The notes beneath the pieces are model-generated. The model made no database searches. It was not told the DNA's origin and worked only from the letters and a program-made list of their open reading frames with translations. From the NCBI RefSeq assembly GCF_000378105.1, contig NZ_KB899249.1, positions 124,001 to 188,000 of the forward strand: a stretch of 64,000 nucleotides of DNA, given 5' to 3'. This document shows, one piece after another, positions 41,871 to 50,917 of this stretch (position 1 is the first letter of the stretch; each line of letters starts with the position of its first letter). Both the position numbers and the translations under genes were made by a program. The DNA is from Rubritalea marina DSM 17716. Its GTDB lineage: Bacteria > Verrucomicrobiota > Verrucomicrobiia > Verrucomicrobiales > Akkermansiaceae.

Positions 41871-42938
41871 ATGTCATTGACTAAAGATATTGAAGGTATG
41901 TTAGAGCTGGTGGAGCAAGACCCGAGCAATTGGGTGCTTCGCAAAGATGCGGCTCTAAAGTTGTATGAGGCGGGGGAGTTTGAGCAGGCAGCCGACATGG
42001 TTTGGCTTTGCCCTGAAATTCCATCGACTGATATGGATGTGGCATTTGCCGTTAAAATGCTATCGCGTGCGAAGCCGAACAGATCGATTCGTATGTTGTA
42101 TGAATTGGTTGAGCGCAATGCGGGCAAGACTGAGCAACTACTGGCCTTGGCCAATGTGTTCAACCTGATTGGTTACTCGATGCTTTCGCATCGTTGTTAT
42201 GGTAATGCGGTGGCACATGATCCAAGTCTGATCGATATGGGATTTGAATTGGAGGGCTTTATCTCTGACTCAGAGCATGTGTTGGCCAAAGAATTTGCTA
42301 CAGCCAACACCGACAAGCTGGTGGTGTTGCAGGGGGATTTTGCTGAGCTTGAGGGAGACGATATCGTCTGGGATGATATCGTTGAGCGTGATGCTAATGA
42401 ATTTTCCTTGAAGAAGGCCACGCAGGACGCCATTGGTTCTAAGAAATCTTCCATGCACCTTACCGCCTTGCATGATGCTATTCAGCTTCATGTCAACAAA
42501 GTAAGAGAGGTGGATGAAGCAAATCGTACGGAACTTGTTGAATCAGCTCCTTTGGGAGAATCGAAAAAAGTGGCGACAGTGCCGGGTATTGCCACGCCAC
42601 AAATTTCCGCTCCTGTTCTCACAAAAGCATCAGCTCCAAAGGCGCTCCCTAAGTTGGTGGCTCCGACTTCGGGTGCATCGGCGGTGAAAGAGCGTGAAGA
42701 GTTGGTGGCAACACCGACGATGCCTTTGGATGCGGATTATGGAGATCCTACAGGTGCGGAGGACGAGACTCCTACGGTTTCAGGGGGGCCTAAGCTCCAC
42801 ATTCCTGGCGCTTCTCCGGGCAAGCTTATTGCACCGAGCACTGCTGACGTCGATTCAAGTGCTCCCAAGGCGCTTAATTTGGATACGGAGGCGAGTGGCA
42901 AGAAGCCGAAGTTCAACCTTCCTGACACATCATCGTAA
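41871..42938 (+). CDS. Helical-repeat-like protein, paralogue C with long tail
   Basis: 355 residues. The core (DPSNWVLRKDAALKLYEAGEFEQAADMVWLCPEIPSTDMDVAFAVKMLSRAKPNRSIRMLYELVERN) is very similar to A, including PEIPSTD and SRA; then LIGYSMLSHRCYGNAVAHDPSLIDMGFE. After residue 150 comes a long, low-complexity acidic and Pro-rich tail with PKLHIPG and KPKFNLPD. No signal peptide. Possibly a scaffold: structured core plus a long tail with short binding motifs; this is inference. The aminotransferase gene begins 15 bases downstream. Confidence 0.8.
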   Translation: MSLTKDIEGMLELVEQDPSNWVLRKDAALKLYEAGEFEQAADMVWLCPEIPSTDMDVAFAVKMLSRAKPNRSIRMLYELVERNAGKTEQLLALANVFNLIGYSMLSHRCYGNAVAHDPSLIDMGFELEGFISDSEHVLAKEFATANTDKLVVLQGDFAELEGDDIVWDDIVERDANEFSLKKATQDAIGSKKSSMHLTALHDAIQLHVNKVREVDEANRTELVESAPLGESKKVATVPGIATPQISAPVLTKASAPKALPKLVAPTSGASAVKEREELVATPTMPLDADYGDPTGAEDETPTVSGGPKLHIPGASPGKLIAPSTADVDSSAPKALNLDTEASGKKPKFNLPDTSS

Positions 42939-42953
42939 CACCTACATTTTTCC

Positions 42954-43778
42954 GTGTCTGAAATTGATCAATGGATTTGGTGTGATGGGGCATTGCGGCC
43001 ATCCACAGAGGGCGTTCTTGGAGCTTTCGACCCAGGCTTAACCATGGGCTTGGGGTGTTTTGAAACTCTTTGTTATGAGGAAGGAAAGGCAGCGCATCTT
43101 ACGATGCATTTGAAGCGCCTTCGCAAAGCTGCCAAACAGATTGACGTGCCGTTGATCGGTGAGGGCGATATTGCGGCTGCGGTGGATGAACTGCTTCGAG
43201 TTAACGAGCTTCTTCGTTGTCGTGCGCGCGTGCGCATCAGTCTATACAAGCAATTAGCGGGAGCTGCAGCATTGGTAATCACAGCGCAGCCGATTGATAA
43301 ACCATCAGGACTGCCCGTTACGCTGGCATTGTCTACCTACACGGTGAATACCAAGAGCCCCATGGCTGGAGTGAAGTCCACGAGCTATGCTGACAATTTA
43401 TTGGCATTAGAATGGGCCCGATTGCACGGTGCGGATGAAGCATTGTTACTGAACAATCACTCTGACCTGTGTGAGGGGGCCACAACGAATCTCTTCTGGA
43501 TAGCTGGTGGCATCTTGTTCACTCCATCCAAAAAGACCGGCTGCTTGCCAGGTATCACGCGCAAAGTCATTTTGGAGCTGTGCAGTGAGCATGGCATTAT
43601 TGTGGAGAAGGTAGAGGAGGGGATCGAAAGTTTACTCCGAGCCGATGCGGTGTTTGTCTCTAATTCGGTGCATGGTATACGCATGGTGACTCATATGGGT
43701 GAGTTTAAGTTCCCTCAATCTCAGCATCCCATGGCTCAAAAACTTGCTCGCCTGTATACCGAGGTCACTGGTTGTTAG
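42954..43778 (+). CDS. Class IV PLP aminotransferase (PabC/DAAT/IlvE group)
   Basis: Fold-type IV PLP enzyme, 274 aa. The catalytic Lys lies in GVKSTSYADNLLALEWARLHGADEALLLN, the PLP-binding Glu in LCEGATTNLFWI, and the phosphate loop in KTGCLPGITRKVIL. Members include 4-amino-4-deoxychorismate lyase, D-amino acid and branched-chain aminotransferases; the sequence does not tell me which. The start is GTG at 42954, with no in-frame ATG before the conserved WCDGALRP. It lies 15 bases after paralogue C, so is co-transcribed with the unknown cluster. Confidence 0.88.
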   Translation: MSEIDQWIWCDGALRPSTEGVLGAFDPGLTMGLGCFETLCYEEGKAAHLTMHLKRLRKAAKQIDVPLIGEGDIAAAVDELLRVNELLRCRARVRISLYKQLAGAAALVITAQPIDKPSGLPVTLALSTYTVNTKSPMAGVKSTSYADNLLALEWARLHGADEALLLNNHSDLCEGATTNLFWIAGGILFTPSKKTGCLPGITRKVILELCSEHGIIVEKVEEGIESLLRADAVFVSNSVHGIRMVTHMGEFKFPQSQHPMAQKLARLYTEVTGC

Positions 43779-43867
43779 CGGGTAGAGTCATTTTTTCTGC
43801 AGGTTTTAGCATTCATTCGATTGTTTTGTTAGTGTGAAATAAAGCAGTCACAAATGGTAATTATTTG

Positions 43868-43880
43868 TTAATTGTTAACA
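43868..43880. repeat. AT-rich palindrome upstream of the HU-like gene
   Basis: GTTAA-TTG-TTAAC, perfect arms of five bases in a strongly AT-rich stretch (43840-43930) about 127 bases before the HU-like ATG. Possible operator or curved DNA; no known site matches. Confidence 0.35.
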
Positions 43881-44006
43881 TTTTTTACCTTTGATAGAAA
43901 AAATCGCTAGATAGGAGCATTTTTTTCGGGACAATTAGTTCAAGTTGTGGTCTCCATCGCTGCCAAGCAACCCCAACTAAAAATTCACATTACCCACGTA
44001 AAAACA

Positions 44007-44324
44007 ATGGTTACAATTACGAAGCGCGATCTCGTTATGAAGTTGAGCAACGAAACTGGTTTGACTCAGCAGGAAGTATTTGCAGTGGTGCAGGGCACCC
44101 TCGATTCAATCACCGAAGAATTAGCTAAAGGCAATTCTGTAGTGATGCGTAATTTTGGAGCGTTTCAGGTTCGCGAAGTGAAGGGCAAGATTGGCCGCAA
44201 TCCTAAGGATCCATCCAAGGATGTGCCAATCCCACCACGCGCAGTGGTGAAGTTCAAGCCAGGGAAAGAGATGAAAGAGAAAGTGGCTCGCATCCTTCCT
44301 TCCTTGCAAGAAGAACAAGTCTAA
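44007..44324 (+). CDS. HU/IHF-family DNA-binding protein
   Basis: A histone-like dimeric protein that bends DNA. The ATG at 44007 gives MVTITKRDLVMKLSNETGLTQQEVFAVVQGTLDSITEELAKGNSVVMRNFGAFQVREVKGKIGRNP, the family start and the beta-arm with the RNP tip; the Gln-rich residues encoded before it (43947) are not homologous. 105 residues, slightly longer at the C-terminus than E. coli HU. The AT-rich leader and a terminator after the gene suggest separate expression. Confidence 0.93.
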   Translation: MVTITKRDLVMKLSNETGLTQQEVFAVVQGTLDSITEELAKGNSVVMRNFGAFQVREVKGKIGRNPKDPSKDVPIPPRAVVKFKPGKEMKEKVARILPSLQEEQV

Positions 44325-44362
44325 TTGGACTGAGCATACCGAACAGCATAGCAAGTTTATAC

Positions 44363-44396
44363 AAGCGTCTGGCCTTCATTGGTCAGGCGCTTTTTT
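44363..44396 (+). terminator. Terminator after the HU-like gene
   Basis: AAGCGTCTG (44363-44371) pairs with CAGGCGCTT (44384-44392; one G-U) around a 12-base loop with an inner GCC/GGT pairing, followed by a T-run. Confidence 0.85.
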
Positions 44397-44402
44397 GCGA
44401 TT

Positions 44403-44409
44403 AGGAGGT
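44403..44409 (+). promoter_or_regulatory. Strong ribosome binding site choosing the phosphatase start
   Basis: AGGAGGT, complementary to the 16S rRNA 3' end, lies 5 bases before the ATG at 44415. The ATG at 44457, which fits the family better, has no such site. Confidence 0.75.
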
Positions 44410-44414
44410 GGATA

Positions 44415-44933
44415 ATGATTCTTGCAAGATGTGTTGGTAGCTGTGAAGGTGCGGACATGAGCGACTCAAAGCGCATTCTTTTCGTCTGTACTGGGAATAC
44501 ATGCCGCAGCCCGATGGCTGAGGGTATTTTTCGTAAGCTTACTGCTGATACAGCTGGCATAGATTCCTTGGGGTCTGCTGGAGTCGCAGCTTATGATGGA
44601 GATCGCATTAGCCCAGAGACTGCAGATGAATTGGCTCGCCGTGACTCCTCCATTGAAGACTTTCGAAGCCGCTCGGTGAATAAGGCAATGCTCGAGTCGG
44701 CAACACATGTCTTCGCCATGACTGGAGCGCACCTTGCAATGTTGGCGGGACAATTCCCGGAATACCAAAGGAAGTATTATTTAGTGTGCGATTTTTTGGA
44801 AATTGATGGGCAAGTGGGGCTCGATGTTCCAGACCCGATTGGGATGGGGCGCCGAGCTTATGAGCAGGTAGGTGAGGTTTTCGAGCATGCTATACCAGCC
44901 TTGGTCGCGAATATCGTGGATGGAGAAATCTAA
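44415..44933 (+). CDS. Low-molecular-weight phosphatase, YwlE-like
   Basis: Dephosphorylates Tyr or Arg phosphate on proteins. The P-loop VCTGNTCRSPMAE has Cys25 and Arg31 (C-x5-R); the general-acid Asp is in DVPDPIGMG. Position 29 is Thr (GNTCRS), as in Bacillus YwlE, where this Thr selects phosphoarginine; Tyr phosphatases have Ile or Leu there. So a protein-arginine phosphatase is plausible, although no McsB kinase is in this window. A very strong Shine-Dalgarno supports the ATG at 44415; the extra 14 residues before MSDSKRILF are unusual, and 44457 is the alternative. Confidence 0.88.
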   Translation: MILARCVGSCEGADMSDSKRILFVCTGNTCRSPMAEGIFRKLTADTAGIDSLGSAGVAAYDGDRISPETADELARRDSSIEDFRSRSVNKAMLESATHVFAMTGAHLAMLAGQFPEYQRKYYLVCDFLEIDGQVGLDVPDPIGMGRRAYEQVGEVFEHAIPALVANIVDGEI

Positions 44934-45052
44934 GCGCGCCGTATATCTCTGATTACCAGCTCTTGAACCATTACCGTTTTTGACGGAAATGTTGCTTTGC
45001 GGGTGACACTTAGCTTTACAAATGTTGCGTAGTCTGGCATTTCCAGCTCGCT

Positions 45053-47719
45053 ATGTCAGAGCTGCCAAAAGCATACGAACCACAGGAAGTTGAGAAAAGT
45101 TGGTATCAACAATGGATAGATAACAAATGTTTCCATGCGGACCCGTCGTCTAGCAAGGATGCCTATTCGATTGTGATCCCGCCACCCAATGTGACAGGGA
45201 TTTTGCACCTTGGTCACGTACTCAACAATTCCATTCAAGATATTTTGGCTCGTCGTGCACGCCAGCAGGGCAAAGAGGTTCTCTGGCTGCCTGGTACGGA
45301 TCACGCTGGTATCGCTACTCAAACGAAGGTTGAGAAGCAAGTGCGTGAGGAAGAGGGCACGACGCGCCGTGAATTAGGGCGTGAGGAGTTCCTCAAACGC
45401 GTGTGGGATTGGAAAGACAAGCACGGTGGCATCATCATCAAACAGCTCAAGCGCCTTGGTTGTTCCTGCGACTGGGATCGTGAGCGATTCACGATGGATG
45501 AAGACTATTCTCAGCAAGTTTCTCAAGTATTTGTAGACCTATTTAAAGAAGGTCACATCTATCGAGGCAAGCGTATGGTGAACTGGTGTCCAGTCTCGCT
45601 TACTGCTCTTTCTGATGAGGAAGTGATCATGAAACCAAAGCAATCGAAGCTCTATTTCATGAAGTACGCGCTCGTTGATGAGCCGGGCAAGTATCTCGAG
45701 ATTTCTACCACCCGCCCAGAGACTCTCATGGGTGACATCGCTGTGGCGGTGAACCCGAGCGACGAACGCTTTAAGCATCTTGTTGGTAAAAAAGTGCGCC
45801 GACCATTTCCGGAGGCGGACATTCCAGTGATTGCGGATGACCACGTGGATGTGGACTTTGGTACAGGGTGCCTTAAAATTACTCCAGCTCACGATAAGGC
45901 TGACTTTGAGATTGGCCAACGCCACGACCTCGAGATCATTGATGTGCTCCATCCGGATGGTCGTATCAATTGCCCAGATGTGCCCGCACTCGACGGACTC
46001 GATCGTTTTGAAGCGCGCCGCAAGGCCGCTGAGATGCTTGAAGAAAAAGGCTTGTTGATCAAGGTAGAGGAGTACGAGAACAACGTGGGGTTTTCTGAGC
46101 GTGCTGATGTGGTGATCGAGCCGCGTATCTCGATGCAGTGGTTCTTGAAGTACCCTGCGATTGAAGAGGCTACTGACGCGGTAGCGAATGGTGAGATTAC
46201 CTTCCGCCCTGAACGTTGGCAGAAAACATACGCTCACTGGATGGGGAACCTTCAGGATTGGTGTATTTCTCGCCAGCTTTGGTGGGGGCACCAAATCCCA
46301 GTGTGGTACAGGAAGGAAAAAGCATTTGCTCTCCGTGAGAAGGAGAGCCTCGATCTTGCCGATCTTGAATCTGGTGATATCTATGTGGGGACTGAAGCGC
46401 CAAGTAATGGTGAGTGGGAGCGCGACGAGGACGTTATGGACACATGGTTCAGTTCGTGGTTGTGGCCATTTGCTACAATGGCTGGTGAAACTAAGAAGAA
46501 GTTCTACCCCACTGGAGACCTCGTCACTGGTCCCGACATTATCTTTTTCTGGGTGGCACGAATGATCATGGCTGGATACCGTTTTGAGGGGCAATTACCA
46601 TTCAAGAATGTGTTCTTCACCTCCATCATTCGTGACCTGAAAGGACGCAAGATGAGCAAGTCCTTGGGGAACTCTCCAGACCCGATTGACCTCATGGACA
46701 AGTATGGAGCTGATGGGCTTCGCTTTGGTCTGATGCGAATTGCTCCAGTCGGGGCAGATGTGAAGTTCGATGAATCACAGGTCGAAGAAGGGCGTAACTT
46801 TGCCAACAAGATCTACAATGCTTGTCGCTTCCGTCAGATGCAGGAAAGCGATGGTTCCACGCTGGTAGTCGATGCTTCGCTTCCGAGTTATTCTATCGAT
46901 ATCCTAGCGAAACTAGACAAGCTAGGTGCCGACCTCGAAGTGGCCTACAGTAAGTACCGATTCAACGACCTCACACAACATCTCTATGAGTTTTTCTGGA
47001 CTGAATACTGTGACAAGTTCTTGGAGGCTGCCAAGCTCGACTTCCGCTCAGATGACGCTGCTGCGAAGCAAAAGACTCTGGGAGTGATCGATCTTGTGAT
47101 GAGCCGTTACCTTGCTTACCTTCATCCATTCATGCCGCACATCACTGAGGAATTGTCATCCAAAATGGGCTACCTCACTGAGGGCGACTTTTTGATGAAC
47201 AAGGCGATCGAGACGACACCGGTACTGGATGCTCTTGATACAGAGCTCGTGGCTCAATCGCAGGATGTTGCTCATGCGCTTTATGAAACCGCAGGAAAGT
47301 TGCGTAACTTGAAATCCGAGTACAACCTTGCTGCTAGCAAGGATGTGAAGTTTGTGGTTAAACCAGTCGCTGATTGGGTCGCGGCAGAATGCGATGTGCT
47401 GCTCACTCTCGTTGGAGGTAAAGGTATTGCATTAGAAGCTTCTTATGAGGCTCCACAAGGGACTCCAGCTGCTGTTACTGGATTTGGTGAAGTCTACATG
47501 CCATTGGATGGCCTCATCGATCTAGATGCTGAGAAGGCTCGCCTCGATAAAGAAATCGAAAAGGTAGAGAAAGAGGTGGAAAAAGCGGGTAAAAAATTGA
47601 ACAATCCAAATTTTGTCGAACGAGCAAAGCCTGAGGTGGTAGCGAAAGAAAAAGAACGTCTCTTGGAATGGGAAGGGAAGCTCGAACAGCTGAGAACGAT
47701 GCGTGGCGCATTGGCTTAA
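45053..47719 (+). CDS. valS: Valyl-tRNA synthetase
   Basis: Charges tRNA-Val; 888 aa, normal. Class I motifs: PPPNVTGILHLGH (HLGH at residues 52-55) and GRKMSKSLGN. An editing (CP1) domain between them hydrolyses mischarged Thr-tRNA (ISTTRPETLMGD and the conserved GTGCLKITPAHD). The anticodon-binding domain and a C-terminal Lys/Glu-rich coiled coil (EKARLDKEIEKVEKEVEKAGKKL) complete it. Apparently monocistronic, with 119 bases upstream lacking a clear promoter call and no clear terminator. Confidence 0.97.
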   Translation: MSELPKAYEPQEVEKSWYQQWIDNKCFHADPSSSKDAYSIVIPPPNVTGILHLGHVLNNSIQDILARRARQQGKEVLWLPGTDHAGIATQTKVEKQVREEEGTTRRELGREEFLKRVWDWKDKHGGIIIKQLKRLGCSCDWDRERFTMDEDYSQQVSQVFVDLFKEGHIYRGKRMVNWCPVSLTALSDEEVIMKPKQSKLYFMKYALVDEPGKYLEISTTRPETLMGDIAVAVNPSDERFKHLVGKKVRRPFPEADIPVIADDHVDVDFGTGCLKITPAHDKADFEIGQRHDLEIIDVLHPDGRINCPDVPALDGLDRFEARRKAAEMLEEKGLLIKVEEYENNVGFSERADVVIEPRISMQWFLKYPAIEEATDAVANGEITFRPERWQKTYAHWMGNLQDWCISRQLWWGHQIPVWYRKEKAFALREKESLDLADLESGDIYVGTEAPSNGEWERDEDVMDTWFSSWLWPFATMAGETKKKFYPTGDLVTGPDIIFFWVARMIMAGYRFEGQLPFKNVFFTSIIRDLKGRKMSKSLGNSPDPIDLMDKYGADGLRFGLMRIAPVGADVKFDESQVEEGRNFANKIYNACRFRQMQESDGSTLVVDASLPSYSIDILAKLDKLGADLEVAYSKYRFNDLTQHLYEFFWTEYCDKFLEAAKLDFRSDDAAAKQKTLGVIDLVMSRYLAYLHPFMPHITEELSSKMGYLTEGDFLMNKAIETTPVLDALDTELVAQSQDVAHALYETAGKLRNLKSEYNLAASKDVKFVVKPVADWVAAECDVLLTLVGGKGIALEASYEAPQGTPAAVTGFGEVYMPLDGLIDLDAEKARLDKEIEKVEKEVEKAGKKLNNPNFVERAKPEVVAKEKERLLEWEGKLEQLRTMRGALA

Positions 47720-47801
47720 GAATTTCTGCCCTAACACATTAAATGCTTGCTAGTCCTAGCTCTCGATGGCTATCTAATCTTGGATAACCCTAGAGAGTGT
47801 A

Positions 47802-48803
47802 GTGACATCGTGTGAATTGAAACAAGAAGACATCCAGCGTGTATTAGAGCATACAGGCTTCGATTTGGATCGGCTCATCGATGATCTATCTGAGGAGGTG
47901 CTTCGCGATCAATTTGTTTCGGCAAATGATGATCTGAAGATTTGGCAAGAAGTGCCAGATGCGAGTGAGATTGTTTTGATGTTGAAGGACATGCGAGCGC
48001 GTTCCGAGATTAGAGATAGTGATCATGTGCTGGCTCAATATCTCAGTGACGAATACTTGAACTCCTTGCAGGTTGATAAAGAGCATTTACCAGAGGCTCA
48101 GGTTCTAGAGGTAGAGCATACGCAGCTTGAAGGTGCTCAGGCTGTGGACCGAGTTTTAGACTCTAGTAAAGAGTCTGCAGACTTTTCTAAAGAGGTGACA
48201 CCATCTGCGCCGACGGGTCCCACAATGGCGTTCAACCCATCGACTGCGGTTGTCTCTAAGGTTGCTATTACTGAAGTGTCCCCGCACCGTAAGCCATCGA
48301 CTGAGCGTGAGTTTCGAGCCACCCGGAAGCTAGAAGAGATACTAGAACAAGAAGAGATTGAGCCGCACCATACGGCGCGGACCATGAGTACTTCTGATCG
48401 GAATGAGGGAATTAGCCCTAGTTCTCCTAAATTCATTCGAGGTGTGTTGCACCGGAATGCAGATCGCATGATGCAGGGTACATCGGCCTTTATCTTGGTC
48501 TTGATCCTCAGTGTTGTATCTATTTTCCCCGTGGTTTACGCCTTCTTTTGGAGTGATTATTACTATGCCTTGCTGTGTCCGGCTTTGTTGTTCATCGCCA
48601 TTTGTTTGCAGTTCACGATTGTGCGCCACAGTAATTGCCCTGTGTGCCGTCAGCGCCAGTATGTGACAAAGCGATGTGCAAAGCACAAGCGTGCGCATTT
48701 CAGCCCAGTATTCGGGCACCGCATCCCTACGGCGATTCACTTGATGCGTTTCAAGTGGTTCCGTTGCATCTACTGCGGGACAGCTGTGCGTGTCAAAGAG
48801 TAG
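47802..48803 (+). CDS. Unknown membrane protein with C-terminal zinc ribbon
   Basis: 333 residues, no family recognised. Acidic helical N-terminal half (about 1-110), a variable linker rich in Ser/Thr/Pro, two hydrophobic helices (about residues 228-270, FILVLILSVVSIFPVVYAFFW and LLCPALLFIAICLQF), then a cytoplasmic tail with CPVC, CAKHKRAH and CIYCG, which could form a four-Cys zinc ribbon. The start is GTG (47802) with no ATG nearby; the N-terminus is therefore uncertain. It heads three plus-strand genes, all unknown, ending at 50908. Confidence 0.7.
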   Translation: MTSCELKQEDIQRVLEHTGFDLDRLIDDLSEEVLRDQFVSANDDLKIWQEVPDASEIVLMLKDMRARSEIRDSDHVLAQYLSDEYLNSLQVDKEHLPEAQVLEVEHTQLEGAQAVDRVLDSSKESADFSKEVTPSAPTGPTMAFNPSTAVVSKVAITEVSPHRKPSTEREFRATRKLEEILEQEEIEPHHTARTMSTSDRNEGISPSSPKFIRGVLHRNADRMMQGTSAFILVLILSVVSIFPVVYAFFWSDYYYALLCPALLFIAICLQFTIVRHSNCPVCRQRQYVTKRCAKHKRAHFSPVFGHRIPTAIHLMRFKWFRCIYCGTAVRVKE

Positions 48804-48864
48804 GCGGTAGAGTTCTGAGTTCGCCGCTTGATTTGAGAGTATGTGCTGCTAGGCTTTGTCTTCA

Positions 48865-49545
48865 ATGAAACGATCTGGAGCTTCTATTATTAAGATTCTT
48901 GTCTACATTGTGGTACTGACATCTTTGGGCACCTTAGGTGTTCAGGTTGCATTGGCATGGATTCCACGCACCGTGGCAGTGGATGAGTTGACCCAGGCAA
49001 CTGAAGAGGCTGCTACTGTGGATTTGGTGAAGCGCATGGAGTCATCGCTCGAGAAGGATTACACGATCACCATCACTGAAGCTGAGCTGAACCAATACTT
49101 GAAGCAGCATATGCAGATAGGCCATTCCTCTTTGGTGGGTGAATTTGTCACGATCACTGACATCCGAGCTGACCTAAAAGATGGAGAAATCGATCTGACG
49201 ATTGAGCGTGAGTTCGATCTTCCTGGCAATGCACGTGACGATGGAAGCAAGCGTGTTTCAGCCTTGCCGATCGTGCACACCTGTTCCATGACGATGAAAG
49301 TCTTTAGCGAAGCGACTGCCGAGGGGATTGATGTCACCGTGGTGGAGTTTCCTGGTGGCCATTTGGGGCAGGCTCAGCTGCCTGGCCTCTTGGTTTCGAT
49401 TGTGAAGCCAAGCTTCGACGCCTTAGCTGATTCTTTGGTGCAGGAAATCGATTTGGGTTTCCATGATATGGCGAAGGTAAAGGTAAGTGATGGGCAAATT
49501 GATTTGGATCCAAGACTCAGCGAGACCGCGTCAGCTCAGCAATAA
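48865..49545 (+). CDS. Unknown protein with one membrane helix
   Basis: From the ATG at 48865: one N-terminal membrane helix (SIIKILVYIVVLTSLGTLGVQVALAWI) and a globular periplasmic part. It has charged and beta-rich segments (TITITEAELNQYLKQHM, DIRADLKDGEIDLTIEREF, VSALPIVHTCSMTMKVFSEATAEGIDVTVVEFPGGHLGQAQLPG) that remind me of lipid-binding-like periplasmic domains such as YpmS, but I cannot claim a match. It ends one base before the next gene, so the two are probably translated together. Confidence 0.7.
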   Translation: MKRSGASIIKILVYIVVLTSLGTLGVQVALAWIPRTVAVDELTQATEEAATVDLVKRMESSLEKDYTITITEAELNQYLKQHMQIGHSSLVGEFVTITDIRADLKDGEIDLTIEREFDLPGNARDDGSKRVSALPIVHTCSMTMKVFSEATAEGIDVTVVEFPGGHLGQAQLPGLLVSIVKPSFDALADSLVQEIDLGFHDMAKVKVSDGQIDLDPRLSETASAQQ

Positions 49546-49546
49546 G

Positions 49547-50908
49547 ATGCAATGGGTACGTAATATCTTGGCGAGTTTGGCCTTTGGCTCTATTGCCATT
49601 GGGCAAGTTGCTGATGATCGCCGGGTCGAGCAAATCAAAGATGATGCCCAGCGCCGGGTTTCCAATGATGGTGCGATGGGCTTGATTGTCAGGGGTCGTA
49701 GTAACCCGATGCGGATGTCCGTTTCGAGTTTAGCCAGTGTCAGGTTACGTGAACTTCGACAACTATTAGAGGAATCACCTGATTACGAGGGAGAGCGCCC
49801 GATATTTATTGAGCTTTTCGAGCGTGGAACCGCGCGTGATGGAGCTGACAGGGTGATGACTCGTGTGTCATCTTTTGAAGGTTCTGAGATTGTGATCGAA
49901 ACGATTGTTGATGTGCGGTCGCAGGTCGATCGCGAGGAGGTTGCGTTGGGGATCACCGAGTCTTCATTATTTAGGCGTGGCCTTGAGGGGCTGCAATCAT
50001 TGGAAGCTGGTCAGCATGTCGAGGTGCCGCATTGGCTCGTGATCGGACTGGATGAGGTGATCAAGTGGAAGTCTGATTCTACAAATCGTCGCATCTACGA
50101 ACATTTGATGGCCAATCCAGAAGTGTTACCACTCGAGGCTGTTTTCACGTTGAGCAAAGCCGAAGCGCGATCCTTAGATTCGGTGAAGCGCAGCCTGTAT
50201 CGTGCATCTTCTTGTGCTTTAGTCCTTAGTCTGCTCAGCCAAGATGCTGGACCTACGGCACTCTCTGAATTTCTACAAGATGTGGTCACTTTTGAAGGGG
50301 AAGTGGATATCTTACTAAGAAAGCACTTCCCAGATATGGCAGTGGGGGCGAATGCGATTGAAAAAGTGTGGAGCTTGCAGCTAGCTATTATGGCGGCTCC
50401 CAAGATGATAGACACCTTCAGTATGGCTGAGACCGAGAAGAACTTGGCTCAAGCTTTGACCTTATTGATGGGGGGGGAAGAAGGTCATACGGTGATGATT
50501 CCATTGAGTGAATTTCAACGGGTGTACGCAATGGAGGAAGTGGGTGTTCGTCAGTCTGTGAATGCGATGGTGGCCAAACTGATGCAGCTCTCCAATCGCT
50601 CTCACCCAGTCTACCGCCCTGTGATTTATGGATACCTTACAGTTGCTGACGATATCACTGGGTATCGAGCCGATGAGATTGATACAAAGTTAATGAATTT
50701 GCAGAAGGAGCGTGACCAAATGCTAGCGGCTGACCTGCGGTGCCGAGATTATCTGGATTGGTTTCAGATCACACGGGCTCGGCAGGTGACCGGAGATTTC
50801 TCAGGCTACATGAAGCTCAAAGATCAACTTAAAGCCGAGCGCGAGGAGAGCAAAGATGAAGACATCGATGTGTATCTTGATCGTGTGCAAGCATTGATGG
50901 TGCGATAG
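49547..50908 (+). CDS. Unknown secreted protein (454 aa)
   Basis: From the ATG at 49547 it has a signal peptide (MQWVRNILASLAFGSIAIGQV). The body is mostly helical, with Arg/Glu-rich stretches (RRVEQIKDDAQRRVSNDG, KLMQLSNRSHPVYRPVIYGYLTVADD) and a C-terminal helical hairpin (LKDQLKAEREESKDEDIDVYLDRVQALMVR). No catalytic motif found. Probably periplasmic. Third gene of the cluster, starting one base after the stop of the previous one; it ends 9 bases before the convergent alr stop. Confidence 0.7.
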   Translation: MQWVRNILASLAFGSIAIGQVADDRRVEQIKDDAQRRVSNDGAMGLIVRGRSNPMRMSVSSLASVRLRELRQLLEESPDYEGERPIFIELFERGTARDGADRVMTRVSSFEGSEIVIETIVDVRSQVDREEVALGITESSLFRRGLEGLQSLEAGQHVEVPHWLVIGLDEVIKWKSDSTNRRIYEHLMANPEVLPLEAVFTLSKAEARSLDSVKRSLYRASSCALVLSLLSQDAGPTALSEFLQDVVTFEGEVDILLRKHFPDMAVGANAIEKVWSLQLAIMAAPKMIDTFSMAETEKNLAQALTLLMGGEEGHTVMIPLSEFQRVYAMEEVGVRQSVNAMVAKLMQLSNRSHPVYRPVIYGYLTVADDITGYRADEIDTKLMNLQKERDQMLAADLRCRDYLDWFQITRARQVTGDFSGYMKLKDQLKAEREESKDEDIDVYLDRVQALMVR

Positions 50909-50917
50909 AATTCGCGC

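Noticed and set aside
45539-46594. Long reading frame opposite valS
   Set aside because: It lies wholly within the conserved valS gene on the other strand, has no homology or ribosome site and mirrors valS codons.
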